Source: Catonia carolina
Taxonomy: Eukaryota; Arthropoda; Insecta; Hemiptera; Achilidae
DNA: 64,000 nucleotides
Reading direction: 5' to 3'
Assembly: GCA_035578175.1 (NCBI GenBank)
Contig: JAQMRL010000002.1
Span: 98,558,748 to 98,622,747, forward strand
The position numbers and the translations under genes were made by a program. Below, one piece after another: positions 27,501 to 34,813 of the stretch. Within the stretch, counting starts at the first letter, position 1; every line of letters begins with the position of its first letter. Under the pieces are notes generated by a model. The model was not told where the DNA came from and searched no databases. It saw nothing but the letters and a program-made list of their open reading frames with translations.

Positions 27501-30500
27501 ACATGACTAAATATTTAAGAATAGAAGAGGTAGAGGTGTAAAAGACACTAGTCAGAGGTGTCTCTTCTGAGAGTTATACATTTCATTATACAGCCAGACC
27601 CTGTGGTGAATGAAGTGAAGGTGCCATTTGCAGGGTGGAAAGTAGATGCTTTTCAGATGGCCTGGCATGCTGATATACAAACATTTCCACTCGGAGAGGA
27701 AGGCATGGTACCTCACTCTTCGTTTTACTTAATAAAGCCTCTAGAGGTTCAAACCAGTCTTTGGGGTGATGACCTAAATAACAAGATGGAAAAGAGAACT
27801 CATTCCATGCTTGAACAAAAGGAATGTGTATCAATTTTGATTATTAAATGCAATGGTTTCATTTTGAATATTTCTGATGTTAAGATGTTGGGTAAAAGTG
27901 AAAAGGGACCACCATGGAACCAAAACTTAGAAGGATTAATTCAATAGTAGGTAGATATGAAAAGAATGGTAATTGGAAGCAACCTTATTGTTTCAGTGAC
28001 GTAGCAAAGCCTTTTATAATATGAATGAATTTATTGGTTTTTGTAAAATAGAAAAAATATATTAAGGAAATCTATTTTCAAACTGCCTATCTAGAGAATT
28101 TTTAGAACGTGTTTATTATGGATACTGGTAAATCATTCAGTAATAAACTGTAGTTAAAATAGGGAGTCTAAATAGACTGAACCAAATTAAACTGGAAATA
28201 GAATATTAGCTTAGCTTGGCAGTATGAAATTATTTACACCAGCTTGTATTTTATGGCCAGGGAATCAACACACAAGTTTCTTGGTCATTTAGCAATAGAA
28301 TGGTTTGTTAATATTAAAAAATGAAAAACAATGGTTGTTATAAAATACACACATACACGCATACACACATAAGTAGGCTCATTGTGAGCAATAAATTTCG
28401 ATCATAAAATGCTTATTTCTAATCTTTTGAGTCACTGTCTAAGAATAAACTATGTATACAGTACGGTACTATATTTCTTAACATAACTTACTGATCTGCC
28501 TTTAGATCCAGGTGATCCTGGAAATCCTTGGTCACCCTGAAAAAAAAACCAATAAAAAATATATCCATAAAACAATAAAATTTTAAATTCATTCAAATTA
28601 ATCTAAATAAAACTGTTACAATTGACATTTATCATCAATGAACAATATATAAATAAATAATCTTATCTAGCCTTTTTTCCACATAGTACTTGCATAATAA
28701 AAGCTTTTTGGTGTCTCACAACATCTCAATCTTCAGTCCCAATGCTAGAGATATTATTAAAAAATATTATTAAATAAAAAATGAGCAAAAAAATACTTGG
28801 AAATAGTGTAAAATTATGTATGGTCTTCGAATATTCATACCACCAATAAACGTAATGGCTTTAAAAGAGAAGAGGTCAATATAATGATCAGAGATTATCA
28901 GATATATAAAGAGTATCCTGAAACATAGGTTATATACGGTATTACGTAATTTTTAAATTTTAAAAAATGTGATTGGTAAAGTAAAGTAATCTTTTATTTC
29001 ATTTGTTTTGGGAAGGTTCCATCTACTCTATTCTACCATCTATTATGCTGTATTGTGTTGTATCAGTATAATATAGTGCTCACTATGAAAGAAGTCTGTT
29101 GTGTTTGAAGAGCTCTATTCCAAAAACGAACAAAAGGAAAATTTTTAACGCTACAGAAAATTAAAGCCTGTTCTTTCCCGTGTTTATTCGTTTAACTGAA
29201 ATTTTTTTATTTAAAAATTTGTCGGAAATATAGCAATTATGCATAAAAAGTACCCAGTTCTTAGCTGGTGTTCTGTCAGTATGCTTCTTTGAAAATCTGT
29301 TACTTCATCTAGGCTCTACATTAAAAATTGGGGTTTAAGTATATTAAAGATCGCAATTTTTTCTACAATGTTAATATTTAAAAAGTAAAATCCAGTGTTC
29401 CATTTTCATATGTTGGCCATTTAAAAAAAGTGCTATTTTGGTTCTACAACATGAAGATTGGGAAATAATTTTTTGATTGAACTATGCATTTTCAGAACAG
29501 TATAGTGCCAAGCATAGTAGACTCTTGCATTTTTATTATTATGAATAAAACAGAAATGGACTTGTGATATACATATCACAATTCTATTAAATTGGCAACT
29601 GGTCTTCACAACGGACTTCTTTCATGGCGTCGACTATAGTACAGTATCAACCTAATATGCATAATCAACTTTTGCATAAAGGTAAAGGATGACATCATCC
29701 AACACTCTTTCATTTTTTCAAAATCTTTTATGAGTCAGACATCCTAGAAGTAATGGTACGTGTGATCTCTGAATTAAAAGTAAGTCTCCCAAAAATCAAA
29801 GAGATTATACAATCTTTTTAAGAAATAGATTTTACCTACATTGTTTATAAGGGGTTTAAATTAACTTAATATTAGAGATGTGATGCACAAAAGATGGGGG
29901 AAGGGTTAGTAGTGTTTAAACCCTTCCCTTGATTTAAAATCATACAAGTAAAAGTAATCATAAAAGTAAAAGTACAGTATTAAATTGATGAATTATCAGG
30001 ATTCTATAATATCATAATATTGTTAATTTCATAAGTAAAAATGTACTGACTGTTTTATGAATTCCGTTATTATACTGTAGGTTTTTTTTGAGGCCACATT
30101 GTATCACTAAGCCAATCAATTTCTAGTGTTCTACGGATAACGTATTGGTCTAGCCTTTCAGTTCTGCCAGTACTTTTTAAGACAGTCCGATCTTTGTTTT
30201 TGTATCTCATCTATAACCTCCACCGTGTGTCTTTTTGCTTTTCCCCAATAAAATCTGTGTGTTTTGAGAGTAGCCTACTATTTATTTTTTTCTTGTCAAA
30301 CGCATCTTCAATTGCCAGTTTAATTTCATTGAGATCCCTCTTAATCTCTTTGATGTATCTTCCTGTTCAAGTTCCTGAGGATCAGTTGTTTCAATATTCT
30401 ATCATTCAGCATTCTTAAAATTTTGAAAAAGTAGGAAATCCTCCTTTACTTCATCATGCTAATAATCGAATCAATTTCCTTATAAACAGTTTCATTAGAA

Positions 30501-31434
30501 GGAATTCGTCATGCCCTATTTTTTTGGTCATTCTTGTCAAGGGAGGTTACGATAATTCTGCGATCTGTTATAAGAAGTTGGTCAGTTTTAGCTTCATTTT
30601 TAATTAGTTTCACTGGCGTAAAGTGCCTCTGGAAGAACAACTGTTTTGTAGTGGCAGATTTTGGCATGAACTGAAAGGCATTTTTTTCTACGTTTCCCAG
30701 GTTATTCCTTGTTATAATTATTATACCTTATTATACTGTGAATAATACAAGGTAGGAAAGTTTACTGTAAGTTAACCTTCACTTTTTCGACACTCGATTC
30801 TTCGACACTCTGTATACTTCGACTCAGCTCGTGGCAAGGCAAAATGATGTGGTATAAGTAGCGATCAAACAGACTGGTCAGCCCTTCCACTTTCTCCTCA
30901 TCCCCCTACCCTTCCGTTGTCCTTGAGTACAGTATTTTACTGAAGGGCACATTAGCTTATTTGTATTCATTAAAATTGTATTTTTAATGCCTCCTACATA
31001 TAATTATTCCATATGCTCTGGATAGTTCGACATTTCAATACTTTAACAACCTCTAAGTCCACGAAGTGTTGAACTATTAAAGTTCTACTGTATTACTAAT
31101 TTTATTGCATACATACTGTAGTGTAGTAAATATTTAATTATTGTGAGTACACATGAAAATAACTGCTACAATTTTCCACCTTTACAGATGATACATAAAT
31201 GTAATAACTAAAAACATAAATATTTAACGTAAAACTTACCCGAAAGCCTTTTTCCCCAACTTCACCATAATCTCCTAACATTCCTTTTTCCCCTTTAGGA
31301 CCTGGAGGTCCATCTTGACCAATATCACCATGCTGACCTTCTTGTCCTTGTATACCTGGCAGTCCTATTTCGCCCGGCTCTCCTTTTATCCCAGAGCAAT
31401 CGCATTTGAAAGGGTTCGTGCATCCTTTGCACGC
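365..31434 (-). CDS. Type IV collagen alpha chain, 15 internal exons (partial gene)
   Basis: Secreted basement-membrane collagen: three chains trimerise and the trimers join through 7S and NC1 domains into the sheet under epithelia, muscle and fat body. Joined exons (31240-31434, 28492-28536, 24718-24939, 23074-23136, 19316-19570, 16564-16725, 13891-14017, 11752-11901, 11022-11198, 9356-9520, 8292-8453, 4958-5145, 3030-3285, 1466-1659, 365-571) give 856 codons of Gly-X-Y with short interruptions and no stop. All junction phases match. The first visible exon has a Cys cluster ending [11 protein letters not shown], the 7S hallmark. Insect chains are about 1,700-1,900 residues, so roughly half is here; signal peptide and NC1 lie outside. 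The CDC-x-G-x-KG junction resembles vertebrate alpha-1 more than alpha-2, but whether it corresponds to fly vkg or Col4a1 is unresolved without NC1. The family is certain, the chain is not. Confidence 0.95.
590..800 (-). repeat. R3 family, decayed terminal fragment
   Basis: Shares GAAAAACATAACC, GAGTGAAT and GAAAATCAACCTCTG with 57030-57130 and 63860-63920, and begins with an ACATGACTTTCTTTTGCC-like terminus. Lies in the intron 572-1465; the rest of that intron (800-1465) shows nothing recognisable. Confidence 0.6.
1466..1659 (-). CDS. Collagen IV exon, phase 1 to phase 0
   Basis: 194 nt. Reads [12 protein letters not shown] to GYAGLKGSP with one four-residue break (GFSPQG). Acceptor TCTTTAG, donor GTAAGG. 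Confidence 0.94.
1660..3029. other. Intron, nothing recognised
   Basis: AT-rich; 2370-3000 is somewhat GC-richer and may be an old repeat, but no frame, terminal repeat or second copy in the window was seen. Confidence 0.5.
3030..3285 (-). CDS. Collagen IV exon with two interruptions
   Basis: 256 nt, phase 0 in, phase 1 out. Breaks are [11 protein letters not shown] and SSMTMLDKK; an NGT sequon (GYNGTHG) lies near the start. Donor GTAAGA. The acceptor, TTTTTGAAAG, has a poor last stretch but is the only AG that restores the Gly register. Confidence 0.91.
4250..4760 (-). pseudogene. LINE reverse-transcriptase relic (same family as 20774-21850)
   Basis: Minus-strand frames give scattered matches to the intact fragment at 21 kb: TKYLV, then [20 protein letters not shown], then [19 protein letters not shown]. 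Several frameshifts and stops. This is the RT C-terminal/thumb region of a non-LTR retrotransposon sitting in the intron 3286-4957. It makes no product. Confidence 0.75.
4958..5145 (-). CDS. Collagen IV exon with 15-residue interruption
   Basis: 188 nt, phase 1 in, phase 0 out. The helix breaks at [14 protein letters not shown] and resumes [10 protein letters not shown]. The break is hydrophobic/aromatic, unlike the acidic one at 19.4 kb. Acceptor TTTTAG, donor GTAGGT. Confidence 0.94.
5300..5440 (+). repeat. SINE-B, decayed copy
   Basis: GTAACTGGCTTCCATGCTAC followed by a B-box-like GGTTCCCAGTCAGG and a tail with TTTTATCACTCATTTTCATC. Aligns with 37030-37170 and, reversed, 53262-53422 and 26400-26620. 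Confidence 0.65.
6028..6219 (+). pseudogene. Possible transposase N-terminal relic
   Basis: A 63-codon open stretch rich in Asp/Glu/Ser ([20 protein letters not shown]) ends in a stop and looks like the acidic start of piggyBac-type transposases. Only low-complexity likeness supports this, with no catalytic motif. It lies just left of the hAT relic. Confidence 0.3.
6431..8023 (+). mobile_element. Decayed hAT element (ZBED/Charlie-like)
   Basis: The right end, reversed, is CAGTGGTTCTCAAACTTTTT, a classic hAT terminus; the left end is CATTGTTTCTCAAAGTGGG. The flanking 8-mers GCTTAAAA and GTTTTAAA agree at six of eight, as in an aged target duplication. Inside, about 6573-6879 encodes a hAT C-terminal dimerisation block ([20 protein letters not shown], then [14 protein letters not shown]). 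The N-terminal catalytic part is gone. Poly-G tracts follow each end, and an AT microsatellite lies near 7920-7950. Confidence 0.75.
6573..6879 (+). pseudogene. hAT transposase C-terminal fragment
   Basis: About 100 codons open to a stop, containing the hATC motif [19 protein letters not shown] and YHSRLEV. In intact proteins this segment mediates dimerisation and follows the RNase-H-like catalytic core, which is absent here. No promoter or start is evident; the ATG at 6673 is internal to the domain. Confidence 0.75.
8292..8453 (-). CDS. Collagen IV exon, uninterrupted helix
   Basis: 162 nt, phase 1-1. Perfect triplets from YKGRKGEVG to GIEGAR, with an NGT sequon (GQNGTDG). Acceptor TTTACAG; donor GTATAA is weak but is the only one that keeps phase with the next exon. 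Confidence 0.91.
8454..9355. other. Intron, short direct duplication only
   Basis: CGTAATAGGACTTCAA occurs twice in tandem at 8649-8681. Nothing else recognised; the open frame that runs into 9204-9355 is read-through past the exon donor. Confidence 0.5.
9356..9520 (-). CDS. Collagen IV exon with Cys-x-x-Cys and N-glycosylation site
   Basis: 165 nt, phase 1-1. It holds an interruption with an NIT sequon (GIGKNITGG) and ends [11 protein letters not shown]. Paired cysteines mid-helix (CxxC) are a known feature of collagen IV chains, for example at a similar depth in vertebrate alpha-1, and probably form a local disulphide loop. Acceptor TTCAG, donor GTGAGT. The open frame runs well past the donor, but the residues there lose the Gly register. 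Confidence 0.94.
9912..10323. mobile_element. piggyBac-like MITE flanked by TTAA
   Basis: 412 bp between TTAA (9908-9911) and TTAA (10324-10327). Ends begin CCCTTGTGTGACTGATAG on the left and, reversed, CCCTTATCCAGCAGGTAG on the right. TTAA duplication plus CCCTT ends are the piggyBac signature. The interior is AT-rich with no transposase. A second TTAA-CTCTTAG inside the left end could be an alternative border. Confidence 0.6.
10328..11021. other. Rest of intron, with a GC-rich palindrome
   Basis: 10760-10785 contains the perfect palindrome CCCGAGTATACTCGGG inside an imperfect TCATT...ATGA. The remaining sequence (10330-10740) has no recognised content. Confidence 0.5.
11022..11198 (-). CDS. 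Collagen IV exon, split-Gly both ends
   Basis: 177 nt, phase 1-1. Reads [12 protein letters not shown] to GDVGIM with one interruption, GLTIVG. Acceptor TATACAG, donor GTGAGT. Confidence 0.94.
11199..11751. other. Intron, nothing recognised
   Basis: AT-rich. An 88-codon plus-strand frame (11484-11750) has no recognisable domain and runs up to the splice donor of the opposite-strand exon; treated as chance. Confidence 0.5.
11752..11901 (-). CDS. Collagen IV exon, split-Gly both ends
   Basis: 150 nt, phase 1-1. Starts with the split Gly then PQGYPGESG; contains the short interruption GTSIKG. Acceptor GTTTTAG, donor GTTAGT (non-consensus third base). Confidence 0.92.
12140..12212. repeat. 29-base tandem duplication
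   Basis: The unit AAAATTATATGATCTCAATT plus GATTAAGTA is repeated twice exactly, followed by a partial third (TTTGATTAAGTAA). Likely recent slippage. Confidence 0.85.
12305..13140 (-). mobile_element. R1 element, copy 1
   Basis: Aligns along its length with 32692-33444. Ends TTAGATACTGAAGCCACGAG and, reversed, TATAGTTACTGAGTCACGAG form imperfect inverted repeats, suggesting a TA-target DNA transposon. The minus-strand frame of a helix-turn-helix-like N-terminus seen intact at 33 kb is broken here. Confidence 0.7.
13525..13720 (-). mobile_element. LINE 3' end with ATG/ATC-type tail
   Basis: The minus-strand frame [20 protein letters not shown] is the C-terminal end of a LINE ORF, ending at a repeat tail (ATGATGATGATGATGAAT). 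A second, longer copy of the family lies at 38740-39330. 5' truncated, as usual for LINE insertions. Confidence 0.6.
13718..13800 (+). repeat. R3 family, terminal fragment
   Basis: ACTTTCTCTTGCCTATATG, the palindrome TATATGAATATATAGG and TTTTCATGTCGATTTTT match, in reverse orientation, the end at 57830-57911. Confidence 0.65.
13891..14017 (-). CDS. Collagen IV exon, phase 0 to phase 1
   Basis: 127 nt: 42 codons plus the first base of a Gly codon. From this exon on most junctions split the glycine codon G|GN. It holds one interruption, [13 protein letters not shown]. Donor GTAATG is weaker than most; acceptor GTTAAAG. Confidence 0.9.
14239..15659. mobile_element. hAT-like non-autonomous element with intact target duplication
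   Basis: Ends are CAGTGGCAGATTAAG and, reversed, CAGTGGCGGATTTAG (13 of 15 identical). GATATGAC lies directly before (14231-14238) and after (15660-15667): a perfect 8-base target duplication, the hAT hallmark. The 1421-base interior holds a CAT microsatellite (about 15290-15320) and no transposase; frames at 14182-14470 have no recognised domain. It lies in the intron between exons 13891-14017 and 16564-16725. Confidence 0.88.
15668..16563. other. Intron remainder with a 34-base tandem duplication
   Basis: CTCTATTTTTTATTTGTAAA plus a T run occurs twice (16347 and 16381). Otherwise AT-rich with nothing recognised; a 73-codon minus frame at 15900-16121 has no domain. Confidence 0.55.
16564..16725 (-). 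CDS. Collagen IV exon, uninterrupted helix
   Basis: 162 nt, 54 codons, phase 0-0: eighteen perfect triplets from [10 protein letters not shown] to GNPGTDGPK. Donor GTATGA, acceptor TTTTAAG. Confidence 0.94.
17140..17890 (+). pseudogene. Decayed LINE reverse transcriptase
   Basis: Plus-strand frames switch often but the order is right for a non-[15 protein letters not shown] (from the active-site [F/Y]ADD block, with a Thr in place of Ala), then an ISETGDS block, [40 protein letters not shown] and FRRML. Many stops. The family resembles the LINE 3' end inserted in the mariner next door. Confidence 0.75.
18232..19062 (+). pseudogene. Mariner transposase C-terminal half (broken)
   Basis: Mariner transposases cut DNA with a DD34D triad. 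The first Asp (LWDCGG) and second (HYDNACPH) are present. The third, normally in YSPDLAP, falls in a frameshift: one frame reads PHPPYPTSC and the next resumes HLAPCDF. An upstream frameshift precedes MITV. The reading frame is then interrupted by LINE sequence 18642-19012 and resumes [18 protein letters not shown]. Inactive relic. Confidence 0.85.
18642..19012 (+). mobile_element. LINE 3' fragment nested in the mariner
   Basis: Encodes a LINE ORF C-terminus ([20 protein letters not shown], then [20 protein letters not shown]) ending in an A-rich tail (CAAAAAAAT). GTACTTT flanks it at 18635-18641 and 19013-19019, a 7-base target duplication. 5' truncated, about 370 bp. Confidence 0.88.
19316..19570 (-). 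CDS. Collagen IV exon with long acidic interruption
   Basis: 255 nt, 85 codons, phase 0-0. Two breaks in the helix: GEDKFGTSG, and a longer one of about 20 residues running from [13 protein letters not shown] to ILAKG, with Glu/Asp early and His-Pro late. Such breaks give collagen IV flexibility and sites for crosslinking or binding. Acceptor AATTTAG, donor GTAAGT. Confidence 0.95.
20311..20622 (+). repeat. SINE-A, full-length copy
   Basis: tRNA-like head with an A-box (TTGGTCTAGAGG) and B-box (GGTTCAAATCC) separated by the hairpin AATCAGCTGTTTAACAGCTG, a unique middle, and an A-rich end. Other copies: 52655-52986, 44822-45113 (reversed) and 37551-37625 (head only). Pol III promoter inferred from the boxes. 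Confidence 0.85.
20774..21850 (-). pseudogene. LINE reverse transcriptase, C-terminal two-thirds
   Basis: A 303-codon open frame (20774-21685) carries the RT active site [12 protein letters not shown], the [10 protein letters not shown] block, the thumb [18 protein letters not shown] and a basic tail ([15 protein letters not shown]). Upstream, after a frameshift near 21660, another frame continues the [21 protein letters not shown] (normally LRQGC), preceded by [13 protein letters not shown] up to about 21830, where a stop falls. The 5' half with endonuclease is missing. RTE-like by general appearance, but the clade is not proven. Confidence 0.85.
21851..23073. other. Intron remainder, nothing recognised
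   Basis: AT-rich. GTGTGTGGAGAAATCGTTCT at 21947-21966 is an exact second copy of LINE sequence at 21570-21589, a small fragment duplication. The 130-codon minus frame at 22674-23066 lies mainly in the intron and has no domain. Confidence 0.5.
23074..23136 (-). CDS. Collagen IV exon, 21 codons
   Basis: 63 nt, phase 0-0, seven perfect triplets beginning [10 protein letters not shown] and ending GEGGLP. Acceptor TTATCAG and donor GTAAGT are both strong. Reading past the donor gives AT-rich intron. Confidence 0.93.
23790..24040 (+). repeat. R1 element, partial third copy in opposite orientation
   Basis: ACTATACCCAGAGCATA, AACCTTTTGTAGGTTAACTG and the stretch starting GTTACCATAAACAGAAAGG are the reverse complement of 12905-13060 and 33180-33320. 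Only the half next to the HTH start codon is kept. The rest of the intron 23137-24717 shows no gene. Confidence 0.7.
24110..24200 (-). repeat. tRNA-like SINE fragment
   Basis: Minus strand carries TTTGTGGTGAAGTATTTA, then a B-box-like GATTCAATTCCC. Head similar to SINE-C, but the tail is not clear. Confidence 0.4.
24718..24939 (-). CDS. Collagen IV exon with CNGT motif
   Basis: 222 nt, 74 codons, phase 0-0. It contains [10 protein letters not shown], matching the conserved Cys-Asn-Gly-Thr segment near the N-terminus of collagen IV chains (an N-glycosylation sequon beside an unpaired Cys, linked in the family to 7S assembly). One small interruption, GGSNSPGQ, lies near the end. Donor GTAAAG, acceptor CTTAAG. 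Confidence 0.95.
25440..25615 (-). repeat. SINE-C copy
   Basis: Minus strand: TGTAGCGTAGTGATTAGC (A-box), GGTTTGATTCCAGG (B-box), then GTAGTCGCTAATGACCAAGC and GCGACTTTAAATAAAC at the tail. Other copies: 32510-32660, 38570-38750, 50830-51020 and 55970-56140. Confidence 0.8.
25638..26203. mobile_element. Foldback element, two 200-base inverted arms
   Basis: Arms 25638-25837 and 26004-26203 are imperfect reverse complements (TAATGTAATG at the outer edge, GATTATAAAATG at the inner edge) around a 166-base loop. Each arm, read outward, includes CTGAANA, a GC-rich stem and GAAA. Probably two inverted retroelement or Penelope-like ends; no coding sequence. Confidence 0.75.
26400..26620 (-). repeat. 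SINE-B copy
   Basis: Minus strand: TTGGTGTAGTGGTCAGTGCA (A-box), GGTTCGATTCCC (B-box), then TCACCCTTTCTCCATCTGCA in the tail. Not a tRNA gene: no acceptor stem closes around it. Confidence 0.75.
27414..27797 (+). repeat. R2 dispersed repeat, copy 1
   Basis: Aligns with 45858-46232 and, reversed, 47105-47443, 50302-50612 and a worn copy at 54425-54680. Border sequences are GTGGAGTGTTAAATTATTTG and GATGACCTAAATAACAA. Plus- and minus-strand frames of 129 and 82 codons lie over it, but they are broken in other copies, so they are not treated as a gene. Confidence 0.75.
27950..28491. other. Intron, nothing recognised
   Basis: AT-rich; a short CA run near 28350-28370 only. Confidence 0.5.
28492..28536 (-). 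CDS. Collagen IV exon, 15 codons
   Basis: Short phase 0-0 exon of five perfect triplets, [15 protein letters not shown]. The acceptor is a T-rich tract ending CAG, and the donor is GTAAGT. It is too short for ordinary ORF finding but fits exactly between its neighbours in phase and triplet register. Confidence 0.9.
29085..29625. mobile_element. Candidate MITE with 19-base terminal inverted repeats
   Basis: ATGAAAGAAGTCTGTTGTG at 29085-29103 is matched, reversed, at 29607-29625 with one mismatch. The 541-base interior is AT-rich and non-coding. No clear target duplication, so the superfamily is open. Confidence 0.55.
30100..30720 (-). pseudogene. Decayed LINE C-terminal region
   Basis: Minus-strand frames contain [41 protein letters not shown] and, upstream, [19 protein letters not shown], in the order seen at the C-terminus of insect LINE ORFs. 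Many stops. Confidence 0.5.
30780..31239. other. Intron next to the 7S exon, nothing recognised
   Basis: No second copy or coding signal seen. Bases 30790-30950 are less AT-rich. Confidence 0.45.
31240..31434 (-). CDS. Collagen IV exon: end of 7S domain and start of helix
   Basis: 195 nt, 65 codons, phase 0 at both ends. It starts [18 protein letters not shown], with four cysteines in twelve residues, matching the disulphide-rich 7S region that crosslinks four trimers. Uninterrupted Gly-X-Y follows. The acceptor is TTGCAG and the donor GTAAGT. The frame can be read upstream into the intron to an ATG (MLQ...), but that lies before a good acceptor and gives no signal peptide, so the true start is in an unseen exon to the right. 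Confidence 0.93.
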
Positions 31435-32509
31435 CTGCAACAAATAAACATAAAATTGGTCAGTTACAATTTAAGTAAACAAAAATTTAAAACTTGTAAA
31501 AAAAATGATAAAAACTTCAAAGCAACTTTTAAAGGTTTTTCGAACATATAATTACACCCTGGTCGCTTGTCTTTGGATCTTTGCTAAAAGATGCGCAATT
31601 ACCAATGCCCTCTGTTCAAGGCTAATTTTATACATAATGAATTAGTGGGAGAAACTAATGCATAATTTAAAGTAGTGGGGGTCATTTTGAATTCTCAGTC
31701 ACACATCTCAAGGGTGAAGAATGTCCATCAGTCATCTATCTAAAAGGTTATTTTTTACACACACTAAGCAAATTTTTTTTTTTCGAATGACATTTTCTAA
31801 TTTTTTTTTTAAAGTAATACCATTTTAGCCAAAAGCTTTTGAACAAATCCTTCATTAATTTTCAATTTTTTAAAAATTCTGCTCTACCTTTATTGTAGAG
31901 TAAGGAAGTTGTATAATTTAAATTGGTTGAATGTTGGAAGTGTAATGTTTACGCTCTAAATCTGAAGCTAATAAATTACGTTAATAATAATATTTTATCT
32001 TTTATGCTAAAAGTAATATTTTATCTTACTGACCATATCGTATGAAAAACTTGAATAAAATTATTTCTACGATCGTAGAAAAAACTAAATACACACTGTT
32101 TTCAAGAGGAAAATTCACTATAATAAGTAGTATCAATATGTAATGTTTGTAACATTTTGTTAGAAAAAGTAAAGTTTTTACTATCATTTATAACTTTGTT
32201 ATGTTATGCATTTTAATTTATTCAAAACTGTAGTAAATTAAAATATAAAACATTACATTTTTCTGCAAAGTGTTATTTAAACATAATTAAAGAATAATAC
32301 ATAAACTAACATTGAGTCAAATCATCACTCAACTGTAACCTGTCTGCAGCATGAATTGTCAACTCAAGAATTTAATCCACTGGGATTGTCTTTATTCACC
32401 AATAAATGCAATAAGCTTACCTGTTTCCTTTAAGTTTTAACGAAAAAATGTGGTAGTTATACAGAATTGTATTATTCCAAATTTAAAATAAAGGCTACAA
32501 TCCTAATTT
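31435..32509. other. Upstream intron of the collagen gene, nothing recognised
   Basis: The sequence right of the 7S exon must be intron, because the exon begins at an acceptor. AT-rich, with no signal-peptide-like frame ending in a donor found. Confidence 0.55.
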
Positions 32510-32660
32510 TTAGTTTATTTAAAATCGCATCAACAGCTCGGTTATAAGTGACTACAGTGGGTTTTAACTTGTAAAAATTTCCAGACCCTAGCCAGGAATC
32601 GAACCCAGGATCTCCATGTTGCAGGCTAGCGCGCTACCACAATGCTACAGAGGCAACCCA
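32510..32660 (-). repeat. SINE-C copy
   Basis: Minus strand: TGTAGCATTGTGGTAGCGCG (A-box region), GGTTCGATTCCTGG (B-box), GTAGTCACTTATAACCGAGC and GCGATTTTAAATAAAC (tail). It ends about 30 bases before the R1 copy. Confidence 0.8.
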
Positions 32661-32691
32661 CAACCTTTTTTGGTTTCTTTTTAAATGAAGT

Positions 32692-33444
32692 TATAGATAC
32701 TGAAGTCACAAGATTGCCTTTTGCATATGTATCAGCTGTGAGGAAGGGAAGTAAAATATTTGCAGTGCTACAAACCTCAACAGTGAGACACTACTCGCAC
32801 ATTTCACTACCATGAAGTTTCTACATACATTTTGTAAGCTGTGGTTTATTCTGAGAAATGTTTTCTTCATAAACCTTATAAGAATTAAATGTGACTTGTA
32901 ATATTGCCTATAACTTAATTACATGACTAGAAATGTTTGATTTACTGTAATTACAAATAAAACACCTTCTCTACTATTGCTGTCATTGGCGTTTTCATTA
33001 TCAGTCTCTCTAGTACATAATCGGTGTCAACAAAACTGTTGAATAATAGCTTCTTCACGTCCTTAATTTCCTTCTTTATTTTTCGAATTGTGCAAAGAGA
33101 AACATCACAGTAGTTAGCCGCTCGCTTACGGCTTTTGTTAAGAGGCACGTATAGACATTTTTGTTTAGCTTCCACTTTACAACATTTTGTCACATTGCGT
33201 TCAGCACTGTGAATAGTTCGACCACGTTTTCGAGAAACCGACATTTGTGTTTACGGTAACAAACAGTTATATTCGTACAGTTAACCTACAAAAGGTTCCG
33301 CAATATAATGTACATGCTCTGGGTATAGTATAAGTTGTTATGTTTGTTGTACTGAAATAAAAGCAGTCGCGCATGCGCACTGATGCTTTTACCCCTTCAC
33401 CCTTCGTTGCAAACAAGGGCAAACTCGTGACTCAAGTGACTATA
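32692..33444 (-). mobile_element. R1 element, copy 2 (best preserved)
   Basis: 753 bp with inverted ends TATAGATACTGAAGTCACAA and, reversed, TATAGTCACTTGAGTCACGA. Homologous to 12305-13140 and 23790-24040. Carries a 97-codon minus frame (32951-33244). Ends and size suggest a non-autonomous relative of a Tc1/mariner-type transposon. Confidence 0.75.
32951..33244 (-). pseudogene. HTH-like N-terminal fragment of an R1 transposase
   Basis: 97 codons, starting MSVSRKRGRTIHSAERNVTK, basic throughout, with [20 protein letters not shown] forming a plausible helix-turn-helix. Such N-terminal DNA-binding segments begin several insect TE proteins. No catalytic domain follows; the frame ends at a stop near the element middle. 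Copy 1 has frameshifts in the same place, so conservation for host use is unlikely. Confidence 0.5.
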
Positions 33445-33599
33445 ATTCAACAGTGTGTTACAAACAATGTTAACAATGTTAATAAATTTTTAGGCTATCA
33501 AAGATGAAGATTGATTTTTTTCATAAAAATCTGCTCTAAACAGATTAATGCCTAAAGAAGTATCAGTAGGAAATTATTTACTCATTGTATTCAGAGGTG

Positions 33600-34620
<1,021 letters not shown>

Positions 34621-34813
34621 GCTACAACTATCAGGTTGATAACCTAAACATTATTGTGAAAAATATTAAAACTTTGAAGTTTAAATAAAACTGCATAAAA
34701 ACCTTACAACATTATTTCAAACCAAAATCTTAGTAGTCTATAAATAACCCCCCTTCCCATTGGTGATTATTTAATAAAAAGGCTAATCATGTTTGAATGT
34801 TCTGTGGTAGGTT

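Noticed and set aside
28340..28372. CRISPR-like or satellite array of ACACAC units
   Set aside because: Simple short CA repeat; no spacer structure, and CRISPR is not expected in an animal genome.
31138..31443. MLQACKGC... as the true N-terminus of the collagen
   Set aside because: The ATG lies upstream of a good TTGCAG acceptor, there is no signal peptide, and collagen IV needs one.
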